Assembly: GCA_039586815.1 (NCBI GenBank)
Contig: JBDHJR010000001.1
Coordinates: forward strand, 124,001 to 188,000
DNA length: 64,000 bases
From: WVYX01 sp039586815
Lineage (GTDB): Bacteria; Gemmatimonadota; Gemmatimonadetes; Gemmatimonadales; GWC2-71-9
Reading direction: 5' to 3'
Position numbers and translations under genes: made by a program. The notes below the pieces were generated by a model. It ran no database searches. It was not told where the DNA came from and worked only from the letters and a program-made list of their open reading frames with translations. This document shows, one piece after another, positions 18,769 through 26,578 of this stretch; position 1 is the stretch's first letter; every line of letters starts with the position of its first letter.

Positions 18769-19620
18769 CTAGAGCGCCGCGAGCTCAGCGCCGCAGCGCT
18801 CGCAGTACCACTCGGTAGGCAGGTTGGGAGCGCCACACTCCCCACACTTGACCGTCTTGGCCGAACCATGGTCCGGGCGGTCTTGCTTCAATTCCAGGGG
18901 TCCCACCCCCTCGGCTCCCACCTCGGACCCCTTCAGGATTGGCGGGTCCGGCTCGCCACCCGGTACGGGAGTGTCCTCGATGGGCGAGGCCAGATCGGAA
19001 GTGGAGATGCGGGGTTGCTGTCCGCTCAGTCGGGGGCGCGGCTTGCTGGCCTCATCGTCGGTCACGGAGCGGAGGAACTCCAGCTCGTCGAATGCATCGG
19101 TCTGGGCCGGCGCTTCCTCCTCCGCCGCCGCGGCCGCAGTCACCTCCTCGGTGACCTCAGGCGGCAGGGCCTCCTGGGCATCGGCACCATCGACCGACAC
19201 CATGACTCCTTCGATGCTGGAGATCTCCGCCTCGGCCGCCTTGAGCTCCTCGCGGATCTTGACCAGCGACTCCAGGATCTCGGTGCGCAGCTCCGACCAC
19301 CGCCCCTCGTCGAACTCCCCCACAGTGTGCCGCAGCTCCGCCTCCGCGAGGCGCTCCGACGCCGCAGTCTCCTGCGCTGCCAGGTCGTCGCGCAACTCGC
19401 GTTGCTGGTCGAGCGCCAGAGACAGCTCGCCCTTGAACCCCTGGAGTTCCGTGAGAATGGCCTCGTGCCGATCACGGTAGTCCGATTGGACCTTGTCCCG
19501 CACTTGGTCCGAGGTCTGGTCGGCGGCCATGCTGAGGCGCTCCAGCCACTGCTCGATCTGCCGCTTCTCTTCGAGCAGTTTCTGGATGTCTGACGAGGAA
19601 CGCTTGGACCCCTTGGCCAT
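18769..19620 (-). CDS. Coiled-coil protein with C-terminal zinc ribbon
   Basis: The 283-residue product begins with about 135 residues of predicted coiled coil rich in E, R, Q and L. An acidic, low-complexity linker follows, and the chain ends in a zinc ribbon with CGEC and CERC pairs within the last 30 residues. No family function is recognised; the shape suggests a scaffold or nucleic-acid- or protein-binding role. It has a candidate promoter in the gap after pyrC and ends flush against rpsT. Confidence 0.75.
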   Translation of the reverse strand: MAKGSKRSSSDIQKLLEEKRQIEQWLERLSMAADQTSDQVRDKVQSDYRDRHEAILTELQGFKGELSLALDQQRELRDDLAAQETAASERLAEAELRHTVGEFDEGRWSELRTEILESLVKIREELKAAEAEISSIEGVMVSVDGADAQEALPPEVTEEVTAAAAAEEEAPAQTDAFDELEFLRSVTDDEASKPRPRLSGQQPRISTSDLASPIEDTPVPGGEPDPPILKGSEVGAEGVGPLELKQDRPDHGSAKTVKCGECGAPNLPTEWYCERCGAELAAL

Positions 19621-19689
19621 CTATTCTCCGCTGGCAGATTGCCAGTCCGGGCCCGCACGATCGCGCGCCCTGCCGACCTATGTACTTAA

Positions 19690-19717
19690 GCTATAACAAC
19701 TTGGCGGGGCTCGCCAA
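19690..19717 (-). promoter_or_regulatory. Candidate promoter for the zinc-ribbon gene, overlapping a small hairpin after pyrC
   Basis: On the minus strand TTGGCG (19717-19712) and TATAGC (19695-19690) are 16 bases apart, in an otherwise unusually AT-rich gap of 115 bases. The same TTGGCG pairs with CGCCAA (19706-19701) across a five-base loop and is followed by a T-rich stretch, so the hairpin could also act as a weak terminator for pyrC. Both readings are inference. Confidence 0.42.
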
Positions 19718-19735
19718 ACGCGGCAGCGACGTACG

Positions 19736-21025
19736 TCACGCTTTGGGGCGGGAATACACCGTCACGCCGCCCACGATGGTGCGCTCCACCCTTCCGCGGA
19801 GCTCCCATCCGGCAAACGGAGTGTTGCGGCTCTTGGACACAAACCCCTGGGGATCCACCACCCAAGGCTGGGCCGGATCGAACACCACGACGTCTGCGGG
19901 GCTCCCCTTCCGCAGCGTACCCGCCGGCAGGTGGAAGATCCGCGCCGGCTCGGTGCTCATGCGCCTGATCAGCTGCGCCAGGGTCAGCACCCCCCCGTCC
20001 ACCAGCTGTGTGAGTCCCAGGCCCAGCGCCGTCTCTAGTCCGATGACCCCGAACGGCGCGTTCTCGAACTCCCGCTCCTTGAGCTCGTAGTGGTGCGGAG
20101 CGTGGTCGGTCGCAATGGCATCCAGCGTTCCGTCCGCCAGTCCCTCCCGCACAGCCGTCACGTCCTCCTGCTCACGCAGCGGGGGGTTCATCTTGGCGTT
20201 GGTGTCGTATCCCTCACATGCCTCGTGCGAGAGTGCGAAATGGTGCGGCGCCGCCTCCGCCGTCACGTTGACGCCCCGCTCCTTGCCGCGGCGGATCAGA
20301 TTCACCGACTCGCGCGTGGACATGTGGCACAGGTGCACGTGGCCGCCCGTCAACTCCGCGAGGAGGATGTTGCGGGCCACCATTATCTCCTCGGCCGCCG
20401 AGGGGATGCCTCTGAGCCCGAGCTTGGTCGACACCGTGCCCTCGTGCATGGCCCCGCCCTTGAACAGGTACGGGTCCTCGCAGTGTTCGGCGACCGGGAT
20501 GCCGAACGAACGGGCGTACTCCAGCGCCGCACGCATCAGGTGGCTCGAGACGATGGGATGGCCGTCGTCGCTCACGGCGACCGCTCCCGCGGCCACCATC
20601 TCGCCGAACTCAGACAGCTGCTTCCCCTCCTGGCCCAACGACGTGGCTCCGATCGGATACACTCGGGCTGCACCCGCAGCCGCGCCCTGCTTCACGATGA
20701 AGCCTACCGCCGCCTGGTTGTCGGTCACGGGATCGGTGTTGGGCATGGCGCACACCGACGTGAAGCCACCTGCCGCCGCCGCCATTGCACCCGATGCGAC
20801 CGTCTCGGCGTCCTCACGGCCCGGCTCCCGCAGGTGCACGTGGATGTCCACCAGGCCCGGCGCAACGACCTTGCCCTTCGCATCGAGCTTCTCAGCTCCA
20901 TCGGGGGCGGACAGCTTCTTCCCCAGCGCTTCGATCTTGCCGTCGACAACGAGCACGTCCGCGACCCCGTCACGATCCTGCGACGGATCGATGACGTGGC
21001 CGCCCTTGATGAGCAGCGGCTTCAT
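19736..21025 (-). CDS. pyrC: Dihydroorotase
   Basis: The 429-residue class I dihydroorotase cyclises carbamoyl aspartate in the third step of pyrimidine synthesis. It has the metal-binding DIHVHLREPGRED, then AMPNTDP, a LCHMSTRES segment and AIATDHAPHH. The length and motifs indicate an active enzyme rather than the inactive homologue found in some operons. The ATG at 21025 overlaps the pyrB stop by 4 bases. Confidence 0.96.
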   Translation of the reverse strand: MKPLLIKGGHVIDPSQDRDGVADVLVVDGKIEALGKKLSAPDGAEKLDAKGKVVAPGLVDIHVHLREPGREDAETVASGAMAAAAGGFTSVCAMPNTDPVTDNQAAVGFIVKQGAAAGAARVYPIGATSLGQEGKQLSEFGEMVAAGAVAVSDDGHPIVSSHLMRAALEYARSFGIPVAEHCEDPYLFKGGAMHEGTVSTKLGLRGIPSAAEEIMVARNILLAELTGGHVHLCHMSTRESVNLIRRGKERGVNVTAEAAPHHFALSHEACEGYDTNAKMNPPLREQEDVTAVREGLADGTLDAIATDHAPHHYELKEREFENAPFGVIGLETALGLGLTQLVDGGVLTLAQLIRRMSTEPARIFHLPAGTLRKGSPADVVVFDPAQPWVVDPQGFVSKSRNTPFAGWELRGRVERTIVGGVTVYSRPKA

Positions 21026-21996
21026 TCGTCCATCTCCCGGCCCGATCCCTTAGCGGCCTCCGCCAGTTCCGGCTGGCCCCCGGCGAGCAGGTAGAGCACG
21101 GCCATGCGCACGGCGACGCCGTTGGTTACCTGATGGAGGATCACGCTATGCGGCCCGTCCGCGACGCGCGAGTCGATCTCCACGCCCCGGTTCATCGGCC
21201 CCGGGTGCAGGATGAGCAGCTCTTTCGGGGCCTTCTCCAACCGCTCGAGCGTGACTCCGAACACCCGGTAATACTCGCGCACCGAAGGGATGTAACCGGC
21301 CTGCATCCGCTCCAGCTGCAACCGCAGCACGTTGAGCACGTCCGCCCACTCTATCGCTTCCTCGATGCGGCGGAACACCGTGACGCCCAGCTCCTCGATA
21401 CCGCGCGGCATGAGACTCTGGGGCCCGCATACTGCGACCTCGGCTCCCAGCTTGAGCAGTCCCCAAATGTTGCTGCGCGCTACCCGGCTGTGAAGGATGT
21501 CGCCGCAGATGCACACCTTCAGCCCCTCGATGCGCTGCAGTCGGTCGCGGATGGTGAGCATGTCGAGCAAGGCCTGGGTGGGATGCTCGTGCGTGCCGTC
21601 CCCGCCGTTCACGACGTTGGACGGGATCCGCTCGGCGAGGAACTTGGCCGCCCCTGAAGAGGGGTGCCGCATCACGACCATGTCGATGCGCATCGCCTCC
21701 AGGTTGCGGGCGGTGTCCACCAGGTTCTCGCCCTTCTGCACCGACGATCCCGACGCTGCCACGTTCACGGTGTCGGCGGAGAGGCGCTTCTCGGCGAACT
21801 CGAAGGAGATGCGGGTGCGGGTGGAGGCTTCGAAGAACAGGTTGACGATGGTCTTGCCGCGCAGGGCCGGGACCTTCTTGATAGCTCGCTCACTGACTTC
21901 TTTGAACGGCTCGGCGGTGTCGAGGATGAGTCGAATCTGTTCCGCGGTCAGGGGTTCGAGACCCAACAGATCCTTGCCGAGCGAAGGTCCGGTCAC
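21022..21996 (-). CDS. pyrB: Aspartate carbamoyltransferase catalytic subunit
   Basis: It condenses carbamoyl phosphate and aspartate. The 324-residue product shows the carbamoyl phosphate loop FFEASTRTRISFE and the HEHPTQALLD segment of the family. The GTG start overlaps pyrR by 4 bases. No pyrI regulatory subunit is present, so control is probably through PyrR and transcription. Confidence 0.97.
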   Translation of the reverse strand: MTGPSLGKDLLGLEPLTAEQIRLILDTAEPFKEVSERAIKKVPALRGKTIVNLFFEASTRTRISFEFAEKRLSADTVNVAASGSSVQKGENLVDTARNLEAMRIDMVVMRHPSSGAAKFLAERIPSNVVNGGDGTHEHPTQALLDMLTIRDRLQRIEGLKVCICGDILHSRVARSNIWGLLKLGAEVAVCGPQSLMPRGIEELGVTVFRRIEEAIEWADVLNVLRLQLERMQAGYIPSVREYYRVFGVTLERLEKAPKELLILHPGPMNRGVEIDSRVADGPHSVILHQVTNGVAVRMAVLYLLAGGQPELAEAAKGSGREMDE

Positions 21997-22544
21997 GTCT
22001 TCCCTCCATCCACCAGTTCGACGGCGTCCCGCCCATCCAATTCCTCGACCAGCACGTCCACGCGATCCCCGTGCTGTACCTCGATGTGGTGCCCCACGAT
22101 GTCGGCCTGAATCGGCAACTCACGCCCGCCGCGATCCACCACCACGGCGAGCCCGATGCGCGCAGGCCTCCCGAAGTCGGCCAGTTGGTCCATTGCGGCC
22201 CGGATGGTGCGCCCGGTGTAGAGCACGTCATCCACGATCATCACCCACTTGTGATCCAGCTCCACCGGCAGGCGGGTCTCCCCGATCACCGGGCGCGGCC
22301 CGATGGTCTGCAGGTCATCGCGATACAGGGTGATGTCCATGACGCCGAGCGGGACGGTCGCGCCTTCGTGCCTCTCGATGAGGTGGGTTAGCCGTTGGGC
22401 CACGTCGGAGCCGCGGCGCTGAATCCCCACCAGGACCAGGTTCTCGGTTCCACCTGAAAAAGCAACGATCTCTCGGGACATCCGCTCGAGAACTCGAGCG
22501 ACCTCGGAGGCGTCCAGCAGGGTACGCCGCTCGGAAGGGCTCAT
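21993..22544 (-). CDS. pyrR: Bifunctional pyrimidine regulator / uracil phosphoribosyltransferase PyrR
   Basis: The 183-residue protein carries the PRPP-binding motif MIVDDVLYTGRTIRAAMD and the GIQRRGSDVAQRL segment of PyrR. In Firmicutes PyrR binds leader RNA to attenuate pyr operons; in some other groups it acts on translation or only as a phosphoribosyltransferase. It is first in pyrR-pyrB-pyrC. Its promoter predicts an almost absent leader, so classical leader attenuation ahead of pyrR is unlikely here. Confidence 0.95.
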   Translation of the reverse strand: MSPSERRTLLDASEVARVLERMSREIVAFSGGTENLVLVGIQRRGSDVAQRLTHLIERHEGATVPLGVMDITLYRDDLQTIGPRPVIGETRLPVELDHKWVMIVDDVLYTGRTIRAAMDQLADFGRPARIGLAVVVDRGGRELPIQADIVGHHIEVQHGDRVDVLVEELDGRDAVELVDGGKT

Positions 22545-22555
22545 GGCTGCCGCGC

Positions 22556-22584
22556 AAGTTAGAGGCAGCGGGGTGGGGCGTCAA
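22556..22584 (-). promoter_or_regulatory. Promoter of the pyrR-pyrB-pyrC operon
   Basis: On the minus strand TTGACG (22584-22579) and TAACTT (22561-22556) are separated by 17 bases. Transcription would begin near 22549, only about five bases before the pyrR ATG at 22544, and no Shine-Dalgarno sequence lies in that gap. The -35 box abuts the stop codon of the upstream dehydrogenase gene. Confidence 0.65.
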
Positions 22585-23517
22585 TCACCGTACGACCGGG
22601 GTGAGCGGCGGCTTGCCTGCGAGCACGGCGCTCACGTTCTCGACGGCGAGCCCAGCCATGGCCCGACGGGTCGTCGTGGTGGCGCTCCCCAGGTGCGGCA
22701 GCGTAACCACCCGCGGGTGGGCCACCAAGGGCCCGGGCACGGCGGGCTCGTTGGCGAACACGTCTAGCCCCGCCCCGCCGAGGTGACCGGTCAGTGCCTC
22801 CACCAGCGCTTCCTCATCCACCAGATCTCCGCGGGCCGTGTTTACGAACAGCGCACCCGGCTGCATGACGGAAAACGCCCGCCCGTCGAACATGCCGCGC
22901 GTCTGGGCGGTAGACGGCACATGGACCGTGACCACATCGCTCTGGGCAAGAAGTTGCAGGAAACCCGAGTGCTCGGCCTCGGTGGCGCGCTCGAACTCCG
23001 GACGCCGCTCCCGGTCGCTGTATAGGACGCGCATGCCGAACCCCACCGCCCGTCGTCCCACCGCCTGCCCGATGCGCCCCGCCCCCACAACGCCGAGCGT
23101 GCTGCCCTTGAGCTCCAGCCCCAGCAGCTGCGTGGGATGCCACCCCGGCCAGCGTGCCTCGGCAACCATCGCCTCCCCTTCCTTGAGGCGCCGAGCCACG
23201 GCCAGGATCAGCGCCCAGGTGAGATCGGCCGTGGATTCGGTGAGCACGTCGGGCGTGTTGCTGACTGGCACACCGCGCCGCTCGGCGGCGGCGAGGTCGA
23301 TGTTGTCGTACCCCACGGCGCAGTTGGCCACGATGCGGAGCCGCGGCAGCCCCTCCAGCTCCGCCTCACCGATGTGGCGGGACAGCAGAGGCACTATGGC
23401 CTCGTATGAGCCGCTCGGGGTGGGCCCGTCGCCGGGAAGCCACTCGACGACGTGTCCCGGCACGGGATCGTCCGGCAGCAGCTCCCGCAGCTCGGCGGCT
23501 ATGAGTATCTGGGCCAT
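22585..23517 (-). CDS. D-isomer-specific 2-hydroxyacid dehydrogenase (glyoxylate/hydroxypyruvate reductase type)
   Basis: The 310-residue NAD(P)-dependent enzyme interconverts 2-oxoacids such as glyoxylate or hydroxypyruvate and D-2-hydroxyacids. The dinucleotide-binding loop GVVGAGRIGQAVGRR is in the middle, and the catalytic set can be traced: Arg in NTARGDLVDEEAL, Glu shortly after, His in LPHLGSA. The segment ANCAVGYDNID is typical of the D-glycerate dehydrogenase branch; the exact substrate is not settled by sequence. It lies upstream of pyrR in the same direction but pyrR has its own promoter. Confidence 0.88.
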   Translation of the reverse strand: MAQILIAAELRELLPDDPVPGHVVEWLPGDGPTPSGSYEAIVPLLSRHIGEAELEGLPRLRIVANCAVGYDNIDLAAAERRGVPVSNTPDVLTESTADLTWALILAVARRLKEGEAMVAEARWPGWHPTQLLGLELKGSTLGVVGAGRIGQAVGRRAVGFGMRVLYSDRERRPEFERATEAEHSGFLQLLAQSDVVTVHVPSTAQTRGMFDGRAFSVMQPGALFVNTARGDLVDEEALVEALTGHLGGAGLDVFANEPAVPGPLVAHPRVVTLPHLGSATTTTRRAMAGLAVENVSAVLAGKPPLTPVVR

Positions 23518-23522
23518 CGGGG

Positions 23523-23551
23523 TGGAAACTACCCCATAGAGCCTCTATTAT
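23523..23551 (+). promoter_or_regulatory. Candidate promoter of tRNA-Ser
   Basis: TATTAT at 23546-23551 is a good -10 element 9 bases before the tRNA, and TGGAAA at 23523-23528 is a poor -35 element 17 bases upstream. The placement matches a tRNA promoter that starts 1-3 bases before the mature end. Confidence 0.45.
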
Positions 23552-23559
23552 GCACGCCG

Positions 23560-23646
23560 GGAGAGGTGTCCGAGTGGTTGAAGGAGCCGGTCTCGAAAAC
23601 CGGTGGGCCCTTTCGGGTCTCGTGGGTTCGAATCCCACCCTCTCCG
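23560..23646 (+). tRNA. tRNA-Ser (anticodon CGA)
   Basis: The 87-base sequence folds as a class II tRNA: acceptor GGAGAGG pairs with CCTCTCC, the anticodon stem CCGGT/ACCGG holds the loop CTCGAAA with anticodon CGA (reading UCG), a long variable arm with GGGCCC-type pairing follows, and the T arm is GTGGG-TTCGAAT-CCCAC. The discriminator base is G, as in serine tRNAs. CCA is not encoded. Four T residues follow directly and may help termination. Confidence 0.97.
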
Positions 23647-23673
23647 TTTTCCCAATAGCGAGACGCGCGAGCC

Positions 23674-24348
23674 ATGGTGAAGCCGCTTTTCAAGCACTTC
23701 GGCAACTACTCCTTCCTGCTCATCGTGCTGGTCCTGATGATGCTATTGGAGCCCACCCTGGGCGCCAGGGGAGAGGAGTTCGTCACCTTGGCGTTCACTT
23801 TCCTGTTCCTCGCCGGACTGTACGCCGTCCGTGGTAGCCGGCGTACACTGGTGGGCGGCCTCGCGCTGGTGGTGCCGGCATTGCTGGCCGGCTGGGCGGC
23901 CTATGCCGTGGACAGTCGGGTGCTGTTCGCGATCGGCCGCGGACTCGAGGCGTTGTTCCTGCTGTACGTGACCGCGTCGATCCTGCACCACGTCATGACG
24001 GAATCCGAGATCACCAATGACACGATCTACGGGGCGGCGGCCGCCTACCTCATGATCGGCATCGCGTTCGCAGTGGTGTACGGCTGGCTCGAGGTCGTCG
24101 CACCGGGCTCGCTCAGAGGGCTAACGCCGGAGAGCGGAACCTGGGCGGGCAGCTACCACTTCGGCGACTTCGTCTACTTCTCGCTCGTGACCCAGACGAC
24201 GTTGGGATACGGCGACATGACTCCGGTGAGCCAGGAAGCCCGCTCGCTCGCCACCCTACAGGCCGTAGCCGGCCAGTTTTACGTGGCCGTGCTGGTGGCA
24301 CGCATCGTCGCCATCCTCTCCACAAAGACACATACTCCCAAGGTCTGA
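23674..24348 (+). CDS. Potassium channel family membrane protein (ion channel domain)
   Basis: The 224-residue product has about six hydrophobic helices. Its last third is a pore module: a pore helix followed by the K+ selectivity filter TLGYGD (in SLVTQTTLGYGDMTP), then an inner helix. No cytoplasmic RCK or cyclic-nucleotide domain is present, so gating is not evident. The ATG is 27 bases after the tRNA, in the same direction, and could be read through from the tRNA promoter. Confidence 0.9.
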   Translation: MVKPLFKHFGNYSFLLIVLVLMMLLEPTLGARGEEFVTLAFTFLFLAGLYAVRGSRRTLVGGLALVVPALLAGWAAYAVDSRVLFAIGRGLEALFLLYVTASILHHVMTESEITNDTIYGAAAAYLMIGIAFAVVYGWLEVVAPGSLRGLTPESGTWAGSYHFGDFVYFSLVTQTTLGYGDMTPVSQEARSLATLQAVAGQFYVAVLVARIVAILSTKTHTPKV

Positions 24349-24369
24349 GTCGATCGGCGACCTGCTCGA

Positions 24370-24399
24370 AGCGCCCGGCCGCTCACGCGGCCGGGCGCT
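24370..24399. terminator. Strong hairpin between convergent genes, likely bidirectional terminator
   Basis: GCGCCCGGCCGC (24371-24382) and GCGGCCGGGCGC (24387-24398) form a perfect 12-base stem around a TCAC loop, extended by one A-T pair. It lies between the channel gene and the convergent barrel gene. There is no clear T tract on either side, so Rho-independent efficiency is uncertain. Confidence 0.6.
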
Positions 24400-24426
24400 C
24401 GACGTTGTGGACGGCGCTACTCAGCC

Positions 24427-24963
24427 TCACTGTCGCGTCAGCCCCACGGTCAACAGCAGCATCGTGTTGGTGAGGTTCTCGACCGATTGCCACACGAAGT
24501 CCACGTTGGGCGTGATGAACACCGATTGGCCGATGCGCACGTCGTAGCCCAGCGCGATGTTGGAGCCGAAGCCCCGCTCAGTGGCGATCAGCGTGCTGTC
24601 GCTCGTGGGGAAAAAGTCCAGGTACGCCAGGCCCAGACTCAGCTTTAGGAACAGTCCCTGGCGGGCGACTGGGTAGTACAGCCCGGTCAGTGTGACGTTG
24701 CCGCGAGTGAACAGCTGCTCGGACTGCTCGCGGCCCCAGAAGATGGCCTCGCCCCCGAGCAGGATGTGGGGATCCACGCTCCAGCCCATCCGGAGGTAGC
24801 CTGCCAGCCCGGCCCTCGTCTCGTCGGCGATGTTGCGAGCCAAGTTCCACCCGCCGCCCGCACCGAGAGAGATCCAGAAACCGTCGCGCGATTCCTGTGC
24901 CGCCGCAGGACTGGCCGTGCCCACCAGCAGTGCGGTCGCCACGAGCCACGTCAGGGAGCGCAC
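24427..24963 (-). CDS. Small outer-membrane beta-barrel protein
   Basis: The 178-residue product has a clear signal peptide cut after TASPAAA (residues about 1-22) and then alternating polar/apolar strands, ending in an aromatic/hydrophobic strand (LLLTVGLTRQ). It resembles 8-stranded OmpA/OmpW-type barrels. It is a paralogue in plan of the gene 10 bases upstream (similar strand YDVRIGQSVFITPNVDFVW in this one and YDIRISDSFSITPNLDFLY in the other), suggesting a tandem duplication. Confidence 0.8.
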   Translation of the reverse strand: MRSLTWLVATALLVGTASPAAAQESRDGFWISLGAGGGWNLARNIADETRAGLAGYLRMGWSVDPHILLGGEAIFWGREQSEQLFTRGNVTLTGLYYPVARQGLFLKLSLGLAYLDFFPTSDSTLIATERGFGSNIALGYDVRIGQSVFITPNVDFVWQSVENLTNTMLLLTVGLTRQ

Positions 24964-24973
24964 GCCCGGCCTG

Positions 24974-25519
24974 CTATGGGAAGGTCGCTCCGACCGTCAG
25001 CATGAGCACGTAGCCGTTGGTGTCGCTCACAAGCTGGTACAGGAAATCGAGGTTGGGGGTGATGGAGAAACTGTCGCTGATGCGGATGTCGTACCCCACG
25101 CCGATCGTGGTGCCGAAGCCCGTGCTCCACTCATCCGTGACCGAGCTGCCCGCGGTGCTGTACAGCGCGACCCAGCTCAGGCCGGCGCCGCCGTTGATGA
25201 AGATATCCGCGACCGGGCTGGGGTAGAACAGCACGTTCCCCGTAAAGGTGCCGCGGGTGAGCCATACGCTGCTGCGCTCCTCGCGCACATGCCACTTGAT
25301 CTCGCCAGCCACGACGAACTTGGTGCTGGGTGTTCCACCTGCGCGCAGATAGCCCGCGAACCCGCCCGCGGTCTCACCGCTGACCGACAGGTCCGCGCCT
25401 CCCCCGAGGCCCATGGAGAAGTAGACACCTTGCCGGCGAGGTGCCTGCGCTTCGGCGGCAGACGCGAAACTACACAGCACGGCGGCCATGGCGGCCACGC
25501 GGATCAAGTATCGCGGCAT
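24974..25519 (-). CDS. Small outer-membrane beta-barrel protein, paralogue of the next gene
   Basis: From the ATG at 25519 the product is 181 residues with a signal peptide ending in ASAAEA. The frame is open to 25567, but the inner ATG has a GGGAGG ribosome site six bases upstream and gives a clean signal sequence. Barrel-type strands follow, ending LMLTVGATFP. A hairpin (GTTGCC at 25531-25536 with GGCAAC at 25543-25548) lies in its leader. It is probably co-transcribed with the downstream barrel gene. Confidence 0.82.
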   Translation of the reverse strand: MPRYLIRVAAMAAVLCSFASAAEAQAPRRQGVYFSMGLGGGADLSVSGETAGGFAGYLRAGGTPSTKFVVAGEIKWHVREERSSVWLTRGTFTGNVLFYPSPVADIFINGGAGLSWVALYSTAGSSVTDEWSTGFGTTIGVGYDIRISDSFSITPNLDFLYQLVSDTNGYVLMLTVGATFP

Positions 25520-25636
25520 TGCGACCTCCCGTTGCCAGTCGCGGCAACCGTCACCGGGGATTACCATTGTGCTCGACGCTGCAGCAATAGTAGCTGAAGT
25601 GCGAGACGGCGCGCCACCCTTGACTCACGAGGCGGC

Positions 25637-26563
25637 ATGGGCTTGATGCGATCGACGTTGCTCAAGGCGTCCCAGAGCGAGTGGCTCGCGCGGCAGGTGC
25701 GCGGGCGAAGCTTCGCGCAGCGAGCCTCCCGCCGCTTCCTCCCCGGCGAGGACGTGGAGGCCGCGCTCGCCGCCGCCGAGCGGTTGCGCGACCGGCGCGT
25801 CCCCACGCTCATCACCCTGCTGGGTGAGGCGATCACGGAGCGGCGGGAAGCCGAACTGGTTGCCGACGAGTACCTGGAGGTGCTGAACCGCATCGAGCAG
25901 CGCGACCTGCCCACGCAACTCTCGATCAAGCTGACGCAACTGGGGCTCGACGTGAGCCGCGACGTCTGCGTCGAGCAGCTCTCACGCATCGTCGCGCGAG
26001 CCGACGCGGCGGGCAACTACGTGTGCGTCGACATGGAGGCCTCGAGCTACGTGGACTCCACGCTCGACGTGTTCCGGGCGGTCCGCGGCTCACGGACCAA
26101 CGTAGGCATATGTCTCCAGGCGTACCTGTACCGCACGGCGCACGACCTGGAGGAACTGCTGCGACTGAACGTTCCGATCCGTCTCGTGAAGGGCGCTTAC
26201 AACGAGCCGCCGCGGATTGCATACCCGGCGAAGCGGGACGTGGACGAAAACTTCTTCAAGCTGGCGCAGCGCCTGCTGTCGCACGGTCCGCCTGGCGCAG
26301 TGCCGCACGCGTTCGGGACCCACGACCCCCACCTGATCATGCGGATCCAGGACTTTGCGGCGGGCAGGGGGCTGCCCAAGGACGCATACGAAGTTCAGAT
26401 GCTCTACGGCATCCGGCGGGACGACCAGCACCGTCTGGCGGCAGCGGGTTACGGGGTGCGCACCCTCATCAGCTACGGGCAGCACTGGTTCCCCTGGTAC
26501 ATGCGGCGCCTGGCCGAGCGCCCCGCCAATCTGTTGTTCGTCGCTAAGTCGCTGTTCCGGTAG
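25637..26563 (+). CDS. Proline dehydrogenase
   Basis: The 308-residue monofunctional enzyme oxidises proline to pyrroline-5-carboxylate with FAD, at the membrane with quinone as acceptor. It shows the family TIM-barrel motifs VRLVKGAYNEPP-like (IRLVKGAYNE), YLYRTAHDLEELL and EVQMLYGIRRDDQ. The size fits stand-alone ProDH rather than PutA. The start is the ATG at 25637; it is a single gene convergent with the RubisCO-like gene, with a 15-base gap. The P5C dehydrogenase partner is not in this window. Confidence 0.92.
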   Translation: MGLMRSTLLKASQSEWLARQVRGRSFAQRASRRFLPGEDVEAALAAAERLRDRRVPTLITLLGEAITERREAELVADEYLEVLNRIEQRDLPTQLSIKLTQLGLDVSRDVCVEQLSRIVARADAAGNYVCVDMEASSYVDSTLDVFRAVRGSRTNVGICLQAYLYRTAHDLEELLRLNVPIRLVKGAYNEPPRIAYPAKRDVDENFFKLAQRLLSHGPPGAVPHAFGTHDPHLIMRIQDFAAGRGLPKDAYEVQMLYGIRRDDQHRLAAAGYGVRTLISYGQHWFPWYMRRLAERPANLLFVAKSLFR

Positions 26564-26578
26564 GTTCGCCCGGCTCAG

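Noticed and set aside
22545..22584. PyrR-binding RNA attenuator before pyrR
   Set aside because: The gap is 40 bases and contains the promoter itself; no room for antiterminator and terminator hairpins.
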